The notes under the pieces are model-generated. The model saw only the letters and a list, made by a program, of their open reading frames with translations. It was not told where the DNA came from and made no database searches. Shown here piece after piece: positions 50,569-58,826 of a DNA stretch of 64,000 nucleotides (its first letter is position 1; every line of letters begins with the position of its first letter). The translations under genes and the position numbers were made by a program. The stretch is from assembly GCF_026625765.1 (NCBI RefSeq), contig NZ_CP113062.1:3162001-3226000 (forward strand), read 5' to 3'. This DNA is from Frigoribacterium sp. SL97. GTDB taxonomy: Bacteria > Actinomycetota > Actinomycetes > Actinomycetales > Microbacteriaceae.

Positions 50569-52046
50569 GCCGCGAGACGATCGCGTCGCCCTCGGCGGCG
50601 AGGCTGCGCCGACCCGGTTTCTCGATCGGTCTCGCCGACCGGTTCTCGGGCAGCTGGCGCAGCGTGCTGGTCGTCTACCTCGCGTCGCGGCTGTTCTCGA
50701 CGAGCGTCCTCTTCGCCGTCTACGAGGTCGCGAAACTCGCCGGTGCGACCTTCATCACCCCCGGCAGCGACCGCAGCTTCCTCGACTTCACCTCGTCGTG
50801 GGACGCCGACCGTTACCGCACCATCGCGCTGCACGGCTATCCCTCGACCCTGCCCACCGACGCGACCGGCGAGGTGCTGCCGAACGAGTGGGCGTTCCTG
50901 CCGGTCTTCCCGTACCTCTGCCACCTGCTGATGGTCGCCACGGGCATGGACTTCGTCGTCGCCGCCCCTCTGCTCGCCACCGTCTTCGGTGCGGCTGCGG
51001 CCGTCGTCCTCCACCGCCTGCTCGTGACGAAGGTCGGACGCACCGGCGCCCTCTGGGCCGTGCTGCTGTTCTGCTTCGGGCCGATGGCGTTCGTCATGTC
51101 GGTCGGCTACGCCGAGAGCCTTTTCCTCCTGCTGATGTTCGGCGGCCTGCTCGCCATGCAGCGGCGGAACTACCCGCTCGTGGCGGCGGCGGGCATCGTC
51201 GCCTCGTTCGTCCGACCCGGGGCGCTCGCCCTCGCGTTGGCGCTCGGCATCCACCTGATCGTGCGCTGGCACACCGAACGGGAGCGTCCCGAGGCCCGCA
51301 CGGCCGCTGCCTCCGCCGCCGCTGCCTCGACCACGTCCTCCGCTTCGACCTCGACCTCGATCACGGGGCACGGCACGGCGAGTGCCGACGCGCCGTCCGC
51401 GTCGACGCCGCGGTCCCCCGGTGACGCCGGGACGCGACGGATCGCCGGGATCGGCAGCGCGCCTCCTGCCCTCGTCCTCGCCGCCCGGGCGTCGGCCCGT
51501 CGTGCCTGGGCCGGGCTGCGCGAGTTCGTCGTCGGTGGACGGATGCCGAAGCGCGAGCTGACGACGATCGTCGTGGCGGGGCTCTCGATGGCCGCGGCGG
51601 GACTCGCCTGGCCGGTGGTCGCCCACGTGGTCACGGGCCAGTCCGACGCCTACCTCGAGACCGAGATGGCCTGGTGGGTGGACTACGTCGGCCGCCCGGC
51701 GTTCGTGCCGTTGACCCCGTGGTTCCTCCTCGCCGGGCGGTGGCTGGGCATCGGGGGCATCGTGCTCGTGCTGGCCATCATCGCGTCGTTCACGTTCTGG
51801 GTGACCCGACGCTCGACGCTGCGGCTCGGTCACGAGGTCGTCGCGTTCACCGCGGGGTTCTTCGCCTACCTCGTCGCGGTGTTCCTGCCCCAGCAGAGCC
51901 TGTTCCGCCTGCTCATGCCCCTCAGCCCCCTGCTCGGCACGCCCGCGATCTCGTCGCGACCGTGGGTGCGGCGCACGATGCTGCTCGGCGGGGCCACGCT
52001 GCAGCCCGCCGCCGTCGTGTTCGTCTTCCTGTTCACCGCGCCGTAG
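50565..52046 (+). CDS. PIG-V-like mannosyltransferase family membrane protein
   Basis: 493 residues, about 8-10 membrane helices. The N-terminal luminal loop SSWDADRYRTIALHGYPS matches the WD-x-x-x-Y-x-x-IA-x-x-GY pattern of GPI-mannosyltransferase PIG-V/GT76-like enzymes, with an acidic active-site residue. A long Ser/Thr/Ala-rich cytoplasmic loop (about 245-325) separates two helix bundles. Bacterial members use polyprenyl-phosphate mannose to modify envelope glycolipids or proteins. The GTG start is coupled to an 8-codon upstream ORF. The linker residues GSAPPALV are encoded by a GCGCCTCCTG motif. Confidence 0.8.
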   Translation: MSRETIASPSAARLRRPGFSIGLADRFSGSWRSVLVVYLASRLFSTSVLFAVYEVAKLAGATFITPGSDRSFLDFTSSWDADRYRTIALHGYPSTLPTDATGEVLPNEWAFLPVFPYLCHLLMVATGMDFVVAAPLLATVFGAAAAVVLHRLLVTKVGRTGALWAVLLFCFGPMAFVMSVGYAESLFLLLMFGGLLAMQRRNYPLVAAAGIVASFVRPGALALALALGIHLIVRWHTERERPEARTAAASAAAASTTSSASTSTSITGHGTASADAPSASTPRSPGDAGTRRIAGIGSAPPALVLAARASARRAWAGLREFVVGGRMPKRELTTIVVAGLSMAAAGLAWPVVAHVVTGQSDAYLETEMAWWVDYVGRPAFVPLTPWFLLAGRWLGIGGIVLVLAIIASFTFWVTRRSTLRLGHEVVAFTAGFFAYLVAVFLPQQSLFRLLMPLSPLLGTPAISSRPWVRRTMLLGGATLQPAAVVFVFLFTAP

Positions 52047-52108
52047 CCGCCGCGGCCTGGCCGCCGCGGCGTCACCACCGCCGCGTCGCCACCGGCTGCC
52101 CCGACGGA

Positions 52109-52170
52109 GACACCGCCGAGCGGACAACACACCGTCGCATTTCTCGGTGTCTCGTCCACTCGGCGGTGTC
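52109..52170. terminator. bidirectional terminator between PIG-V-like and LLM genes
   Basis: Seventeen-base arms GACACCGCCGAGCGGAC and GTCCACTCGGCGGTGTC pair with one mismatch around a 28-base loop, between convergent genes. Confidence 0.8.
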
Positions 52171-52214
52171 CGGCGGGAGGGGCGCTGCGCGTCTCGCCCG
52201 GAGGCGCCGGCGGG

Positions 52215-53228
52215 CTACGCGGCGGCGGGGGCCAGCTGCATCGCGTCGGCGAGGAGCGCGACCGACCGGAGGCGCGCCTCCGTCGACGAGGCCGAGTGCG
52301 CGACGATCAGCTCGTCGGCCTGGGCGGTGCGGGCGAACTGCTCCATGTACTCGCGTGCGTCGCCGGGCGTGCCGACGGCGGTGTAGGTCGTCATGGTCTG
52401 GACGTGCTGCCCCACCGGGGTGCGCAGCAGGTGGTCGAGCTCGTCGTCGCCGAACTCGCGGGTGGGGTCGATCTGCCCGCTCTGGCGCAGCAGCATCATG
52501 AGGCGCTGACGCTTGACGGCGGCGAACTGCGTGTCGGCGTCGTCCGCGTCGTCGGAGACGATCGCGTTGACGGCGGCGAGCACGTACGGCTCGCTCAGCT
52601 GGGTCGACGGCTGGAACTCGCGACGGTAGGCCGAGACGGCGTCCACCAGGTCACCGGGGGCGAAGTGCGAGGCGAAGGCGTAGGGCAGACCGAGGGCGGC
52701 GGCGAGCTTGGCACCGAACAGCGACGAACCGAGGATGTACAGCGGCACGTTCGTGCCCGCCCCGGGGACGGCCTGGACGCCGGCGACGCGCGACTCCCCC
52801 GCGAGGAACGCCTGCAGTTCGACGACGTCCTGCGGGAAGCGCTCGGACGACGAGGGGTCGCGGCGCATGGCCCGGAACGTGGCCTGGTCGCTGCCGGGGG
52901 CTCGGCCGAGGCCGAGGTCGATGCGCCCCGGGTGCAGGGTCTCGAGGGTGCCGAACTGCTCGGCGATGGCGAGCGGCGAGTGGTTCGGGAGCATGACGCC
53001 GCCCGAGCCGAGGCGGATGGTCGAGGTCTGGCTCGCGATGTGGGCGATCAACACCGACGTCGCGCTCGAGGCGATGGAGGCCATGTTGTGGTGCTCGGCG
53101 TACCAGACCCGCCGGTACCCGCTCGCCTCGGCCTGCTGCGCCAGGGCCACGGAGGCCGCGAAGCTCTCGCGCACGGTCTGACCGGGTGCGACGGGGGCGA
53201 GGTCGAGGATCGAGAGGGGAATGCTCAT
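52215..53228 (-). CDS. LLM class flavin-dependent oxidoreductase
   Basis: 337-residue luciferase-like monooxygenase of the MsnO8/YhbW subgroup. Entry is [15 protein letters not shown], with [22 protein letters not shown], then [42 protein letters not shown] and C-terminal [21 protein letters not shown]. It uses reduced FMN (or F420); substrate unknown. It lies 50 bp after the E1-like gene of the peptide cluster on the same strand with no terminator between, so it could be co-transcribed. Similar stand-alone genes are common, so membership in the cluster is uncertain. No good Shine-Dalgarno. Confidence 0.92.
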   Translation of the reverse strand: MSIPLSILDLAPVAPGQTVRESFAASVALAQQAEASGYRRVWYAEHHNMASIASSATSVLIAHIASQTSTIRLGSGGVMLPNHSPLAIAEQFGTLETLHPGRIDLGLGRAPGSDQATFRAMRRDPSSSERFPQDVVELQAFLAGESRVAGVQAVPGAGTNVPLYILGSSLFGAKLAAALGLPYAFASHFAPGDLVDAVSAYRREFQPSTQLSEPYVLAAVNAIVSDDADDADTQFAAVKRQRLMMLLRQSGQIDPTREFGDDELDHLLRTPVGQHVQTMTTYTAVGTPGDAREYMEQFARTAQADELIVAHSASSTEARLRSVALLADAMQLAPAAA

Positions 53229-53278
53229 GCGGGGGTGAACAACGACGGTCGTCGCCGTATGCCCGGTCTTGGCGATCG

Positions 53279-54400
53279 TCAGGTCGAACCGGTCGTCTCG
53301 GACGATGGAACGCATCCGCATTCGAGACGTGGTGGGATCGGACGCCAGACGCTGTCGAAACTGGCGAGATCGACCTCGCGGACACCTCCGGCGAGTGCCG
53401 GTGGTGCCCCGAGCAGTATCCGGAGCGCCTCCCATGCCGTCATGTTCCCCACCACGCCGGCCAACGGGGCGGCTGAGCCGCCGGGCGAAGAACCCTTCAG
53501 AGTTCGCGCGGCACGTCCGTGATCGTCGGCTGTCGCGGCACGGATGCACGACCAGCACGTCGTTCGGCCGGGCAGGACGGTGACACCCGGCACCCCGAGC
53601 AGGGCGCCGTACGCGCCTCCGACGATGTGCGGGACACCGACCGCGGTGCTCGCCGTCGCCACGACGTCGGCCACGACGGGCACCGAGGGCTGGTCTGCGC
53701 AACTCACGACGAGATCGGCACCCGAGAGCAGGGTCGCGAGCTGTTCCGCGGTGTCCACCCGAGTGCGCCAGACGTCGACGGTGATGTCCGCGTCGATCTC
53801 GGCGACTCGCTCTGCGGCTGCGTCGACCTTGACTCGTCCGATGTCTCCGGAATCGAAGAGCACCTGCCGGTTCAGATTGGAGAGTTCGACGACGTCGGGA
53901 TCGATGAGCACGAGCCTTCCCACCCCAGCCGCGGCCAGCGATTGGACGACCCACGAACCAGCACCACCGACGCCGACCACGACCACGCACGCACCGGTGA
54001 GCCGGCTCTGGATCGTCGAGGCGTCGTGTCCTCGAGCGACTGCGGACAGTTCATCGGCCGAGATCATCTCGTCGAACAGCTGCAGCTGACGCGAATGCCT
54101 CGTGGCACGGTCGGTGGAAGATGCCTCCGACGCCAGGAAGCGTTCGGATTCGAGGACCTCCAGCACGTCCTCGAGCGCTCCGCGATCAAGCAAGGAAAGC
54201 GTCTGGGCGAGCTGCACTGGCGTGCGAGTCCCATCGAGCAGCGGGACGAGGTCCGCCACCCAGGGCTCGACGGAGAAGGTCGACACGACCCGCTCGTACG
54301 TTGCCCTGAATTGCAGGCGACCGTCTGCGAGCTGGACGACGATGATGCTGTCTCGCAGACGGGGGCGGGCGGCTGAGCCCGTTCTCGCGTCAGCGCTCAT
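53279..54400 (-). CDS. E1/ThiF-like adenylating enzyme with N-terminal peptide-binding-like domain
   Basis: 373 residues. Residues ~14-90 ([21 protein letters not shown]...[17 protein letters not shown]...[11 protein letters not shown]) look like the PqqD/RRE winged helix that binds leader peptides. The E1 fold follows: [12 protein letters not shown] (101-112), glycine loop GVGGAGSW (143-150), [18 protein letters not shown] with D167 and R178, K191, SCADQ (233-237). A zinc site is formed by C282/C285 (CWSC) and C361/C363 (CGC). Relatives such as MccB adenylate a peptide C-terminus. ATGA overlap with the permease gene. The likely target is the 24-residue peptide of this operon (inference). Confidence 0.88.
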   Translation of the reverse strand: MSADARTGSAARPRLRDSIIVVQLADGRLQFRATYERVVSTFSVEPWVADLVPLLDGTRTPVQLAQTLSLLDRGALEDVLEVLESERFLASEASSTDRATRHSRQLQLFDEMISADELSAVARGHDASTIQSRLTGACVVVVGVGGAGSWVVQSLAAAGVGRLVLIDPDVVELSNLNRQVLFDSGDIGRVKVDAAAERVAEIDADITVDVWRTRVDTAEQLATLLSGADLVVSCADQPSVPVVADVVATASTAVGVPHIVGGAYGALLGVPGVTVLPGRTTCWSCIRAATADDHGRAARTLKGSSPGGSAAPLAGVVGNMTAWEALRILLGAPPALAGGVREVDLASFDSVWRPIPPRLECGCVPSSETTGST

Positions 54401-56862
54401 GACGTGCCCCTCAGAATCGTCAGGGGCTCCGTGCGGGAGGCCCGCAGGACCGGCCCCACGGCGGCGATGGCGAGAGCGATCGCCGTCACGCCGACGATTC
54501 CCGCGATCGTCACGGGATCGACCACCGGGTCGACCCCCACGCCGAGGAGCCTCGAGACGATCCGCGTCCCGAGTGCTCCCCCGAACGAGCCGAGGAGCAG
54601 TCCTGCACTCAGCGACGCCACGGCGATCACGGTGGCGTCCCAGGCGACGAGGGCACCGACGCCGCGACGTCGGCACCCCACGGTGCGGAGCACGGCGAGT
54701 TCATCACGCCGCGATTCGACGTCGAGGCTCAGCGTGCTGCTGGCCCCCAGGGCCCCGAGGGCCAGAGTCACCGTCACCGCTGCGAAGAGTCCTGCCGTGA
54801 GGGCTGCCGTCTCGGAGGCTGCACGATCCCTCGTCGCCTCGGCGGTGATGACGTCGACACCGGGGACTCCGACCACCTGCGCGGCGACGCGGTCTGACAA
54901 GTCGGCGACATCGACCCCTCCGTCTGCCGACACGTCCCACCGAGAGACCCCCGTGACACCGAGTTCGCCCGCCGTCCTGCGGTCGATGACGACCTGTTGC
55001 CCCGTGGCCACCGAGGTGAAGAGCCCGACGACTTCGAGGGACACCTGGGTCCCCCCGGCCGACACGACGACCTCATCACCCGGGGCCACCGTCAGGGACT
55101 CGGCGACCCCCCTCGGCAGAGCGATGCCCCCACCGGCCCTCAGCAACTCGACACCTCTCGATCCGCCACCGGCGGACCACGCGAGCCCCGACACGTCGAA
55201 CCAGGTCTCGGGGTCGATCGCCTGGAACGGCACGTCGAGTTCGGCGGACGCCGACAGGACGGTGGCTTCACCGGACACCGACCGCGCGACGTCCCGAACG
55301 CCGTCGACGACGACGATCGGCTCGGCGTCGTCCGACAAGGGCACGACCGACGTGACTTGCACGTCGGCCCCGAACTGCCGATCGATCTGTTCCCCTGTCG
55401 CGGAGGCGACGGCACCGACGCAGGTGGCGAGCGACACCGCACCGAAGACCACCAGGGTGAGAGCCCCGGTCACCGTCGACCTGCCGCGGGTCGGTCGGCG
55501 ACGCGCCAGGTCGGCGGCCCACTGGAGCCTGGCCGCGAACGCCGCCAGGGGCGCGATCGCGAGGCGGGAGAGGGCCACCGCACAGACCGCCAGGGCGACC
55601 AGGCCCAGAGCGTCGAGGACGGCGCCTGCGTCGAGGGCCCAGATCACCAGCCCCGAGACCGATGCGACCACGGCGACCGCGACGGCTCGTCGCCGTGAGC
55701 ACGATCCGGGCGAACCGTCTGCGGGTTCGACGCCCCTCACGACGAACGCCGGCGGAATTCGACGGACGTCGGCGACGGCTCGTCGGGCCCCGAGCGTGGC
55801 GGAGGTCGCTCCCGCGAGGACGCCGAGACCGACCGAGAGGGTGAGGGTCGGAAGAGACGGAGCCTCCCCGTCCATCCGACTCATCACCACCGCAGCGCCG
55901 GCGACGCCGACCGCGACGCCCACGACCGTTCCGGCCGCTGCGACGATGGCGATCTCGGCGCCGACCGACGAGACCAACCACCGTGTGGACGCGCCCGTGG
56001 CCCGCAGCACACCGTAGGTACGGCGCCGTGCTCGGACGGCAGCCGTGCTCGCCAGTGAACCGAGCAGTGCCGACACGGCGAGGGCGACCAGAGCGAGCCC
56101 TGCCATCACCGCCGTCACGGCCGTTTCGATGGGCCCGAGGCCGTCGGCCACGGCCGACGTGTCCTGGAAGACGGCGCCGGACGGGAGCGCCGCTCGGTGT
56201 TCTGCTGCCCAGGTGGACGCAACTGCAGGATCGAGTTCGAGGTCGAGACGGGTGAGGTCACCCTCGAGCCCGAACGCCCTCTGGACGACCTCGAGGTCGG
56301 TGAAGAGGTTGTCCCGGGCGAAGACACCCAACAAGCGGGGGTCGACGAGCCCCACCACGTCGAACGAGCGGACGCCCGAGGGAGTCGTCATCGACATTCG
56401 ACTCCCCAGGGAGGCGCCCATGCGGTCTGCGACATCTGTCGGCACCAGGACCTCGTCCGAGCCCGGTCGAGGAGCTCGACCGTCGGTGACCACCTGGGAG
56501 GCGAGTGAGTCCGGCCCGGCCGGGGCCCCGGTCAGGAGGAGGGCCTCGGCCTCACCCGTCGCGCCGACCACGACCGTCTCTCGACTCAGGGTGGGGAGCG
56601 ACGACACGACTCCGGCATCGGCGGCGAGTGCGTCCACGAGACCCTCGTCGACGAACTCACGATCCACCTCGGGGACGATGCCCACGTCCCCGAACGTGAG
56701 CAACGAATCGATTCCGTCGACGACCGTCTGGCGCGCCGTCAGCCCGGTGACGAGTGAGGCCGTGAGAAGGGCGACCCCCAAGGCTGCCGTGAGGGCGGTG
56801 AGTCCTGCCCGCCGCCGTCCGTCAGCGATGTTCCGCCAACCAAGCGCGAACGCGTTCTTCAT
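54397..56862 (-). CDS. FtsX/MacB-type ABC transporter permease (double FtsX core)
   Basis: 821 residues. The first helix (ALTAALGVALLTASLVTGL) is followed by a ~210-residue extracytoplasmic MacB-like domain, an FtsX core at about 255-400 (AGLALVALAVSALLGSLASTAAVRARRR...), a middle helix pair, a second extracytoplasmic domain, and a second FtsX core at about 690-815 ending PVLRASRTEPLTILRG. Such permeases pair with LolD/MacB-type ATPases to export peptides or lipoproteins or give antimicrobial peptide immunity. The start at 56862 has GGGGAGGGCCC before it. It overlaps the ATPase gene by 41 bp and the E1-like gene by 4 bp. Confidence 0.9.
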   Translation of the reverse strand: MKNAFALGWRNIADGRRRAGLTALTAALGVALLTASLVTGLTARQTVVDGIDSLLTFGDVGIVPEVDREFVDEGLVDALAADAGVVSSLPTLSRETVVVGATGEAEALLLTGAPAGPDSLASQVVTDGRAPRPGSDEVLVPTDVADRMGASLGSRMSMTTPSGVRSFDVVGLVDPRLLGVFARDNLFTDLEVVQRAFGLEGDLTRLDLELDPAVASTWAAEHRAALPSGAVFQDTSAVADGLGPIETAVTAVMAGLALVALAVSALLGSLASTAAVRARRRTYGVLRATGASTRWLVSSVGAEIAIVAAAGTVVGVAVGVAGAAVVMSRMDGEAPSLPTLTLSVGLGVLAGATSATLGARRAVADVRRIPPAFVVRGVEPADGSPGSCSRRRAVAVAVVASVSGLVIWALDAGAVLDALGLVALAVCAVALSRLAIAPLAAFAARLQWAADLARRRPTRGRSTVTGALTLVVFGAVSLATCVGAVASATGEQIDRQFGADVQVTSVVPLSDDAEPIVVVDGVRDVARSVSGEATVLSASAELDVPFQAIDPETWFDVSGLAWSAGGGSRGVELLRAGGGIALPRGVAESLTVAPGDEVVVSAGGTQVSLEVVGLFTSVATGQQVVIDRRTAGELGVTGVSRWDVSADGGVDVADLSDRVAAQVVGVPGVDVITAEATRDRAASETAALTAGLFAAVTVTLALGALGASSTLSLDVESRRDELAVLRTVGCRRRGVGALVAWDATVIAVASLSAGLLLGSFGGALGTRIVSRLLGVGVDPVVDPVTIAGIVGVTAIALAIAAVGPVLRASRTEPLTILRGTS

Positions 56863-57595
56863 GGGCCCTCCCCTCGACGCTGTCGATCGTGGCCGCCGGT
56901 GTGAAGCGTTCGTCGGCGATGACTCGGCCGTCTCGCAGGACGATGATCCTGTCGGCGATGCAGGCGGTCTCGAGGTCATGGGTGACCACCACGACCGCTG
57001 ACGCCTGGTCGTCGACGACCATGCCCCGGAGCAGCCTCAGGACATCCCGTGAGGTCGCACTGTCGAGCGCGCCGGTCGGCTCGTCGGCGAGGACGAGAGA
57101 CGGACGGGAGAAGAGCGCTCGAGCCAGGGCCACACGCTGGGCCTCTCCGCCCGACAAGGTGGCCGGACGGGCCGATCCGAGACCGTCGAGGCCGAGTTCG
57201 TCGAGCAGCGCGTGCGCTCGATCCGCCCATTCCGAGCGGCGTCTTCCCGCGACGAGTGACGTGAGCGCGACATTCTCGAGCACCGACAGGGTCGGGACGA
57301 GGTGGGAGTCCTGGAAGACGAATCCGATGCGATCTCTTCGCAGGACGGTGCGCTCCGCCTCGGAGAGGGAAGAAAGTGTCATTCCGTCGAAGACGATCTG
57401 ACCGTGATCGGGCGTGTCGAGAGCACCGACCATCTGCACCAGAGTCGACTTGCCCGAGCCGGAGCGACCGACGATCGCGATGATCTCGCCCTCGTGAAGG
57501 TCCAACGAGACACGGTCGACGGCGGGCGGTCTCCCACCTCGGCTCTCGAAGAGCCGTGACACTTCTCGGATCTCGACGAGCGGAACCGTGCTCAT
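56822..57595 (-). CDS. MacB/LolD-type ABC transporter ATP-binding protein
   Basis: 257 residues: Walker A GRSGSGKST (~43-51), Q-loop FVFQDSHLVPTLSV, signature LSGGEAQRVALAR, Walker B LVLADEPTGALD, H-loop VTHD. This is the typical partner of FtsX-like permeases. The ATG overlaps the acyltransferase stop by 4 bp, and its own 3' end overlaps the permease start by 41 bp, so the three genes form one tightly coupled unit. No C39 peptidase domain is fused, so leader removal must be done elsewhere. Confidence 0.93.
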   Translation of the reverse strand: MSTVPLVEIREVSRLFESRGGRPPAVDRVSLDLHEGEIIAIVGRSGSGKSTLVQMVGALDTPDHGQIVFDGMTLSSLSEAERTVLRRDRIGFVFQDSHLVPTLSVLENVALTSLVAGRRRSEWADRAHALLDELGLDGLGSARPATLSGGEAQRVALARALFSRPSLVLADEPTGALDSATSRDVLRLLRGMVVDDQASAVVVVTHDLETACIADRIIVLRDGRVIADERFTPAATIDSVEGRAHEERVRAWLAEHR

Positions 57596-58518
57596 GCCGC
57601 CGACTCCGTCCGCATCAGATCGAAGTCGGTCCACATCTCCCAGTCGCCGGCGCGGCCGTCGAGGATGAGCCTCTCGATGAGTCGCCACAACGCGACCGTC
57701 GACCCCTGGACCTCGACGTCATCTGTCGGGGCGGGAATCGCCGGGTGGATCGTCAGGACGAAGTGAGCTTCTCCCGTCCGGTCGAGGTGCATCGGCAGCA
57801 TGGCTGCGCCCGCGGCACGACTCATGAGGGCCGGCCCCTGCGGTGCGACGACGGAAGCCCCCAGGAACGGGACGACGGTGTGGTGACGGCCTCGGCCTCT
57901 GGGATCGTATTCGGGGAACATTGCGAAGACGAGCCCGTCCTTGAGCGCTCGGAGCCCCTTTCGGAAGGTCGCGTCGTCGTCGATGGCGAAGGCGTCGACA
58001 TCGAGAGAGGGAAACGCCCGATCCCGGAGCTCGTCGAAGTTCATCCTGTTGAAGACGAAGCGCGTGGGGTGTCGGTGCGCGATGATCGGCGGGACGACGT
58101 AGGACGCCCCGAAGTGCAGGGGCAAGGCCAGGGCGCCACGGCCGTGCTCCCTCGCCTCCTCGAGGTGCTCGCCGCCACGAACCTCGACGACCTCGTCCAG
58201 CCGAGCTCGGTCGTCGAGCCACAGCGTGACGAACGTCGACTCGAATTGCATCCGAGGCCCGTAGTCGCCATATCGCCCCGCTGCAGCGTCGATGTCGACG
58301 GAGGCGAGACCTGGCAAGCCCCCCATGGCGGCACGGGCCTTGGCCGCCATGCCGGCGCTCGTGTCGGACGGGTCGGCGATCGAGTCGTAGGCGGGCAGGT
58401 CGAACCGGGCGATGTCGTTCATGAGTCGCCACGCGGCAGCGGGCCCGGCGGCGCGGAGCGCCGACCAAAGACGTTCGTATCGGACGACCTCGAAGAGGGT
58501 GAAGATGGGAAGGGACAT
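57592..58518 (-). CDS. LpxL/HtrB-like acyltransferase (LPLAT superfamily)
   Basis: 308 residues. C-terminal two-thirds follow the LABLAT/LpxL pattern: RGALALPLHFGASYVVPP with H135; FVFNRMNFDELR; LRALKDGLVFAMFPEYDP; VVPFLGASVVAPQGPALMSRAAGAAMLPMHLDRTG; and the terminal GDWEMWTDF, like the PxQW end motif. The usual HX4D/E catalytic pair is broken: the position five after H135 is Tyr140. There is no membrane anchor at the N-terminus. Family members move acyl chains from acyl-ACP/CoA to lipids. Placed between a small peptide and its exporter, it may acylate the peptide (inference). Confidence 0.8.
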   Translation of the reverse strand: MSLPIFTLFEVVRYERLWSALRAAGPAAAWRLMNDIARFDLPAYDSIADPSDTSAGMAAKARAAMGGLPGLASVDIDAAAGRYGDYGPRMQFESTFVTLWLDDRARLDEVVEVRGGEHLEEAREHGRGALALPLHFGASYVVPPIIAHRHPTRFVFNRMNFDELRDRAFPSLDVDAFAIDDDATFRKGLRALKDGLVFAMFPEYDPRGRGRHHTVVPFLGASVVAPQGPALMSRAAGAAMLPMHLDRTGEAHFVLTIHPAIPAPTDDVEVQGSTVALWRLIERLILDGRAGDWEMWTDFDLMRTESAA

Positions 58519-58561
58519 GTCGACTTTCGGGAGATGCGGTCACCGGACTGACGGGGAAGGC

Positions 58562-58582
58562 GGACCGCCCGATGGGCGGCCC
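58562..58582 (-). terminator. short GC hairpin after the peptide gene (attenuator-like)
   Basis: Nine-base arms (RNA GGGCCGCCC / GGGCGGUCC, one G-U pair) with a three-base loop, 10 bp past the peptide stop and 43 bp before the acyltransferase start, without a U-run. Such stems commonly stabilise or partly terminate RiPP precursor transcripts so that the peptide is made in excess. Confidence 0.65.
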
Positions 58583-58592
58583 GCCCCGGATG

Positions 58593-58667
58593 TCAGGTGC
58601 AGAGGCATCCGCCGTTGCAGCGTGCTGCGCTACCCGGCTTGAGCGTCGTGCTCTCGATTTTCTTCAT
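58593..58667 (-). CDS. putative RiPP precursor peptide, 24 residues, C-terminal CNGGCLCT
   Basis: A 25-codon gene on the minus strand with a strong Shine-Dalgarno (GGGAGGAGGGAACGC before ATG). Residues 1-10 are MKKIESTTLK, the middle is PGSAAR, and the last eight are CNGGCLCT, with three cysteines and a threonine carboxyl end. The Lys/Glu/Leu-containing first half looks like a leader and the Cys-rich end like a core. A Gly-Gly lies before the last four residues. It is the first gene of the acyltransferase/ABC/E1-like operon. No family known to me matches. AAA and GCA codons are rare in this genome. Confidence 0.72.
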   Translation of the reverse strand: MKKIESTTLKPGSAARCNGGCLCT

Positions 58668-58736
58668 GCGTTCCCTCCTCCCACGTCGAGTCGACGAGAC
58701 ACCTCCGAGTCTCGGCATCGGCAGCTCGACTCGAAA

Positions 58737-58805
58737 GTCACGGCCGTCACGAAGTCACCACGCATCCGTCATGTCGACGTCATGAGACATACTGGTCACG
58801 AAGTC
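58737..58805. promoter_or_regulatory. cluster of GTCAC direct repeats in the divergent peptide/regulator gap
   Basis: GTCAC at 58737, 58746, 58754 and 58795. The longer GTCACGAAGTC occurs perfectly at 58746-58756 and 58795-58805. CGTCATG also occurs twice around TCGA (58767-58784). These are candidate sites for the LuxR-type regulator encoded just to the right. CATACT at 58788-58793 could be that gene's -10. Confidence 0.55.
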
Positions 58806-58826
58806 GATGACGAGTAGGGGGATGCC

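Noticed and set aside
58593..58667. Treating the 24-residue frame as chance
   Set aside because: Kept as a gene because of its strong Shine-Dalgarno, operon-first position, Cys-rich end and following hairpin; the opposite strand has no competing gene.
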